From Dunaliella salina (Eukaryota > Chlorophyta > Chlorophyceae > Chlamydomonadales > Dunaliellaceae), in NCBI GenBank assembly GCA_002284615.2, contig MU069506.1, forward strand, positions 226,556-249,613: DNA of 23,058 nt, written 5' to 3'. Of the stretch, positions 19,035-23,058 are shown piece by piece (the stretch's first letter is position 1; the number at the start of each line of letters is the position of its first letter). The notes under the pieces are model-generated. The model worked only from the letters and a program-made list of their open reading frames with translations. It was not told where the DNA came from and did no database searches. The position numbers were made by a program, and so were the translations under genes.

Positions 19035-19226
19035 ATGCAACAACAAGGTTTACAAGGTTTGCAAGGGAACATAAGCTTCAGCCAGATAGTTTGGCTGCTC
19101 AATGTGCTGAAAGAAATCCATAAACTCAGAGATGAAGCAATAAATCTGCGTATCTTGGTTTTGAAAAAGAACGAGATAACTCCAGAGAGCAAGCATCAGA
19201 AAAAAGAAAGATCCTGTGTAAACTGA
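19035..19226 (+). CDS. Short ORF of unknown nature
   Basis: 63 codons: MQQQGLQGLQGN, then an amphipathic helix-like LLNVLKEIHKLRDEAINLRI and a Lys-rich end. It looks more protein-like than its surroundings but has no known motif. It may be chance, or part of the element to the left. Confidence 0.2.
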   Translation: MQQQGLQGLQGNISFSQIVWLLNVLKEIHKLRDEAINLRILVLKKNEITPESKHQKKERSCVN

Positions 19227-19555
19227 CACTACTCTGTGAGCAGGAAAGGCAGCAAAAAGATGTGCATACTTTCTTCTAAGACAACATAGGAAGTTGCAAG
19301 GGCAGATAAAGATGACATGCTTCTCGTCCTGCCATTGTTCTGTAACACATAAATCACATTGAGGTGCATGTCCATGCCAGTGAGAAGTTTCAACTCAAAG
19401 TTTATGGGCGTGCGATCGGAAGCAAGCAATGTTTCTCTGCATATGCCTACCCAAATCCAAATACAGATACCTAGGAGTATGGAGAGGTTTACCAAAAGCA
19501 GAATTATGTTGGAAGGGAAGAGCTACCCAGTTATGGTACTTGGCTAACTTGTTTA
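19227..19555. other. Unassigned spacer
   Basis: No supportable gene. Near 19448-19480 the plus strand reads PKSKYRYLGVW, which recalls the YLGV motif after the LINE RT palm, but the similarity is too short to call. Confidence 0.3.
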
Positions 19556-20050
19556 AATGAACGCCATGTGCACCTAATAGAAATCAAGTTCTGTGAAGAC
19601 GCAAGGCCAGAGCATCAGATGAGCGCAGCAAAGCAGCAGCATGCAGACCTTTGTAAACTTATTAACGCTAAAGCTATTACAATTCACCCTATTCTCCTGG
19701 GTGTATGTGGAACTATTTACACTGAGCATACCCTGAAGCAATTCAAACATCTAGGTTTGGATCACCAGCATGCCACGAAGCTTGCTCAACAACTTCATGC
19801 CCATTCTGTCCAATATGCCCACAAACTAGTCACCATCCGCCACGCGATTGAAAACAAGAGTACTTCCCACAGCCAGCCTCTAGATCCAGGTGCCTCTAGT
19901 AACCCTCCAGATCCACATTAGCATTCTCTTTTTCATACCTTGTGGTGCAAGGGGCGTACGGCTCTTTTTTGAGCCAATGTGTCTCCTTTTCCTTAATTGA
20001 TGTAGGGAGAGTTTCTCTGCCTACGTATTTTTTCTTTTTCTTTTCTTTTT
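19556..20050 (+). mobile_element. 5'-truncated third copy of the Dualen-like element
   Basis: Plus-strand fragment starting inside the restriction-like nuclease: HVHLIEIKFCEDARPEHQ holds the E-x-K part without the PD part. The intact C-terminal tail follows (CKLINAKAITIHPILLGVCG, LAQQLHAHSVQYAHKL, LDPGASSNPPDPH, stop at 19919-19921) and then the 3' UTR with TTAATTGATGTAGGGAGAG and a long T/C tail to about 20050. It is the best-preserved example of the family's C-terminus here and serves as reference for the broken copy at 411-690. Confidence 0.82.
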
Positions 20051-20079
20051 CTGAACACCATTTTCAGCCTGATCCTCAG

Positions 20080-20211
20080 TTGGCCACACGCTCCTATGCC
20101 TTTTCCGTAAATCAACCACAAATCATTTATCCTAATGAGCTGGCCCGAGCACACGCATTGTGTGAAGTAGTTGCGCCTGTCCAATCCCTGAAAAGCAGAG
20201 ATGAAATCTGA
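20080..20211 (+). CDS. Candidate exon following the element's pyrimidine-rich tail
   Basis: After the T/C-rich tail comes CCATTTTCAG, a good splice-acceptor context, then about 43 stop-free codons: DPQLATRSYAFSVNQPQIIY, PNELARAHALCEVV and QSLKSRDEI with a stop. It reads like real protein, but I recognise no family. It could be the remains of a host exon with the element inserted in the intron before it, or of another element. Confidence 0.25.
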   Translation: MATRSYAFSVNQPQIIYPNELARAHALCEVVAPVQSLKSRDEI

Positions 20212-20365
20212 TGCCCAGCACTTTTTAGAGTTACTACTCATGTCAATATCCGCTCCAAGCACCCCACATAAAGTAGTGCTGTTGCTGGCAAAGGAGGAAT
20301 TATAAAATCTGGCAGCAGCTCGGCTTGCAACGCAACAACAAGCTTTATTTTTTTCGTTTCTGAGC

Positions 20366-21055
20366 TAATGGACATTTTGTTGGCTGGCGAGGAACAGTCA
20401 CAAGCCAATCAGCCGAACGATCTGGCTGAAGGTCACCCAATTTAAACCTGTAAAATCTGTGAGACCTTCTTTTCTGAGGCCAGGTCCCGGGCCGCCTAGA
20501 GATCCCAGTGCTTCCGCTCAGCTGTCCTTGTAGGAGGACATAGCAATGCCTTACCTTTATCTACCTTATCTTGAGACAAGAGCACTCTGAAGCTTTCTGG
20601 ACTCTCTCAGGTGATTTTTCACGTGCACAGCCTTTCTTCCGCCAACAACTGAGTGACCAGGATGTATCTCATTCCTCTTACAACACAACATGGAAGAAAT
20701 GTTGACAGTTCATTGGTAATTATGTGTGCTTTTGTGCCCCTGAAGAACATTATTTTTGTCTGGGCCATGATGTGTCAGGCAGAAAAGAAGAGGAAGCCTG
20801 CGCAAGCCAAAGGCCGTGTACATTAGGCAGACTCCCAATGCTTTGAGGGCATGACTCAGCTATTTTTTGAACAAACCGCCTCACTTGCCTACTTGGAATA
20901 ACTTGAAGTAATTTCCTCCTTCACCCCAGGTTTTCAGGTCTTCAATTTATTTACTATTTACAGAGCTCATGGACATTATGTTGACTGGCGAGGACCAGTC
21001 ACAGGTCAATCAGCCGAGCACTCTGGCTGAAGGTCCCCTCCAGATAAATCTGTAA
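20366..21055 (+). repeat. Diverged 86-bp direct repeat pair
   Basis: Copies at about 20366-20451 and 20964-21055 share GAGCT-ATGGACATT, GGCGAGGA-CAGTCACA and CAATCAGCCGA, then CTGGCTGAAGGTC. Each starts an ORF MDI-L-GE-QSQ-NQP--LAEG. Many of the roughly ten differences are synonymous or conservative. The 500 bp between has no supportable gene. Confidence 0.6.
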
Positions 21056-21645
21056 ATTTACACCTCGACCTGGGGTCCCAAAAAAAAGTGGGGATCAAAG
21101 ATACTGCGTAGTCCAACAGTAGTGCCTCTCCTGGGAGCCTCCGGTGACGGAGGTGATCCCAGGACCGAGCCCTGCGGGGGGCGGACCGTTGGGGGTTCAA
21201 TACGGTGCTCTCAATCCAATTGATCCATCCATGATGCTTGGAGGCCGTTCCCGCTTGTGTAGCTTTTCTCTTTCTTTTTCTCTGTAAATCTTGCAACACA
21301 ACAAAAAGTTTTTCCTTCATGTCTTCTGATCTAATCTTATCATTTTGGCGTAGCCGTGCGGTCGTGCACTTAGGCGGATGGCTTCTGCACATAAATATTT
21401 TAGCTGTATAATTCATTCCATACCCCAAGCATTGCTCTGCCTCTGTCTGCACTGCCTAAACGCATCTTTGCTTGAGCATCTGTTTTGCATCCCATGGAGG
21501 TTCCCCCATAAAGTAAAAGAATGCAATGTCAGTTCTGACTTGAGCAGTGTGTCACACCACCTAGTGTGGCAAGTCTTCTTCTTCTTTTTCCAACTAGTCT
21601 ACCATTTTGTCTTCAGCAAAATAAATCTGTCGATCTGTTGTTAAC
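21056..21645. other. Unassigned region with a GC-rich hairpin and box-B-like site
   Basis: Contains an inverted repeat at 21130-21163 (stems CCTGGGA/TCCCAGG and CCTCCG/CGGAGG around GTGA), followed by GTTCAATAC at 21195-21203, which fits the RNA polymerase III box B consensus. The minus-strand ORF over 21006-21452 shows no domain and is probably chance. No clear box A was found. Confidence 0.35.
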
Positions 21646-22190
21646 ATGTATAATAGCATGCTGAGATCCAACAGCGAGACATTGAGACGATTGCTGAAAG
21701 CGGATGTGAACATTCACTCACGTGAGCCTCCCTACTGGACTGCTCAAGTTCTAGATGCTTTCCAAGGTCTCTGGCGCTGTGATTCATTTGTGCAAGCTGT
21801 GCGGCAGGGTATTCCAATTCATATTCAAGAGTTCACTGATGACCTCCGGCACAGTTTGCGGGCAGTTTGGACAGATGTTCAGGGCGTGAACCTGCAAGAA
21901 AGTTATGGCAACTTATCATTCTCTTTTTGCAGTGCCTTTAGATCTCAATGAGCGTGTCCCTGCCTGCTTACCAAGACACATGCATTTGGATCTGTTTCAA
22001 CATGTTGTCAGGAATGTCAGCCGTTTCCGCCTCAGGGCTCACAAACTGAAAGTGGAGACAGCGACTTGGGATACTCGGAACTCTCTCATGTGTGACCACT
22101 GCTCTTGTAATGAGATTCAGGATGAAGCTCATGCCCTTTAGTGTGCAGAGATACAGATGTTGGTACTTTGAGGAGAAAGTATGCTTCCTT
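21646..22190 (+). pseudogene. Longer C-terminal fragment of the second LINE
   Basis: First frame (21646-21951) reads REPPYWTAQVLDAFQGLW, CDSFVQAVRQGIPIHIQEF and TDDLRHSLRAVWTDVQGV, then shifts near 21900 into the frame 21905-22141. That frame carries LPRHMHLDLFQHVVRNVSRF, RLRAHKLKVETATWDTRNS and the cluster CDHCSCNEIQDEAHAL. A TAG replaces the Trp codon just before the last Cys (about 22138-22140). It matches the fragment at 18586 but extends further upstream. The RT catalytic core is missing. It is a dead LINE remnant. Confidence 0.72.
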
Positions 22191-22210
22191 GTTCAACTGC
22201 TTCCGTCAGA

Positions 22211-22556
22211 AATATCTGGCCTGCGGCTGAACACGGCTGATGCGGCTGTAGCGCGGCCGAAAAATTTTCAGCCGTGTTCAGCCGCTAGCGGCTGTCAGCA
22301 GCCGCACGGCTGATTTCAGCCGCTTCAGCCGCGTTCAGCCGTGATGTTATTTTTGTTGACCATTGCAGGAAGGTGGCAGCCGCTTCAGCCGTGTTCAGCC
22401 GCTTCAGCCGTGTTCAGCCGTGATGTTATTTTTGTTGACCAGTGCAGGAAAGTGGCAGCCGCTTCAGCCGTGTCCAGCCGCTAGCGGCTGTCAGCAGCCG
22501 CACGGCTGATTTCAGCCGCTTCAGCCGTGTTCAGCCGTGATGTTATTTTTGCAGGA
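22211..22556. repeat. CAGCCG-rich palindromic and tandem repeat cluster
   Basis: Dense TCAGCCG motifs in both orientations. It holds an 18-bp perfect inverted repeat (22223-22240 with 22268-22285) and two perfect 16-bp palindromes CAGCCGCTAGCGGCTG (22279-22294, 22475-22490). Three copies of a block with GTGATGTTATTTTTG are present, two followed by TTGACCA-TGCAGGAA. The last block is followed by an A10 run at 22562. Confidence 0.9.
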
Positions 22557-23058
22557 AGGTTAAAAAAAAAAGTAGTGGAACAACCGTCCAAAAACTGGGT
22601 GGGACCCCCCAAAACCGCCTTGGCAGTAACGCTACGCAGACAAAAAGAGTATCAATCTGCTCCTATTTTAATTCTCCATGTAGTTGCATACTCAAAGCAA
22701 TCATTCATCATGATGAAAAATTTGGGTTGTGGCAGAGTTATGGGGCAAAAACGGAGGAGTGGACGCTCATGCGCACACTGTCCTTCCAGGCACTTTTAAG
22801 TGGCTTGCAAGTCCTCAAACTGCCATCCTCACTTCACCATGCATTAACACGTAATGCCTTGTCACCATCCTGGAAGTTTGAACTTCATTGAATTGGTTTG
22901 CTGCCGCGGCAAACATGCGGCATGTTTGCCTCCACGGCCCCTGCTGCCCACACCCGCTCTTTTCCATTTTTTCATGAAATCTAACCATGCCAATCATTAT
23001 TATCTCCATTGCTCCAGAAATAACAAAAATGGAAAAGGAGGACCCCAGATCACTTTCC
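22557..23058. other. Unassigned right end
   Basis: Starts with an A-rich run. A plus-strand ORF (22527-22799) and a minus-strand ORF (22815-23009) show no known motif and straddle repeat sequence, so neither is called. A palindrome-like GCCGCGGC patch with GCATGTTTGCC flanks lies at 22902-22930. Confidence 0.35.

Noticed and set aside
21006..21452. 148-codon minus-strand ORF as a gene
   Set aside because: No domain; it overlaps the 86-bp repeat and the hairpin, and the composition is uneven.

Overview
This is eukaryotic nuclear DNA made almost entirely of transposable-element remains. The non-LTR element types point to a green alga. I recognise a dual-endonuclease non-LTR element of the Dualen/RandI type, a clade I know from Chlamydomonas, and fragments of a second LINE whose C-terminal zinc-binding region resembles elements I associate with chlorophyte genomes. 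The genus cannot be fixed from sequence alone. I see no rRNA, tRNA or complete single-copy host gene. Single N bases sit inside ORFs near 6004, 14545 and 14563.

The main structure is one large minus-strand Dualen-like element from about 15850 down to about 285. Read on the minus strand it encodes two tandem Josephin-like cysteine protease domains (15240-14090), an APE-type endonuclease (8866-7800), reverse transcriptase (7330-5411) with a long C-terminal region (5218-3950), a basic linker plus PHD-like finger (3799-3400), RNase H (2392-1650), a CCHC knuckle (about 1223-1172) and a PD-(D/E)XK restriction-like endonuclease (1180-690). The stop codon is at about 411 and a 3' UTR/tail follows. 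It is broken by many frameshifts and stops, so it is a dead copy.

Two later insertions split this element. A 5.2-kb LTR retrotransposon (8871-14068, minus strand, flanked by GAGC) lies exactly between the protease and APE parts, whose frames line up across it. It encodes only Gag and a degenerate retropepsin, so it is non-autonomous, and its two LTRs are arranged asymmetrically. A second block of unknown type (about 6473-6945) interrupts the RT region.

The right third (15860-23058) is a graveyard of short pieces. It holds a 3'-terminal Dualen-like fragment on the minus strand (16190-17400) and another on the plus strand (19556-20050), plus an isolated 3' tail on plus (15865-15910). There are three plus-strand fragments of a second LINE (15913-16140, 18586-18932, 21646-22190). 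A perfect (CA)120 run, an 86-bp dispersed repeat pair and a CAGCCG-based palindromic repeat cluster complete the region. Two stretches (18250-18532 and 20080-20211) look like coding exons of unknown genes.
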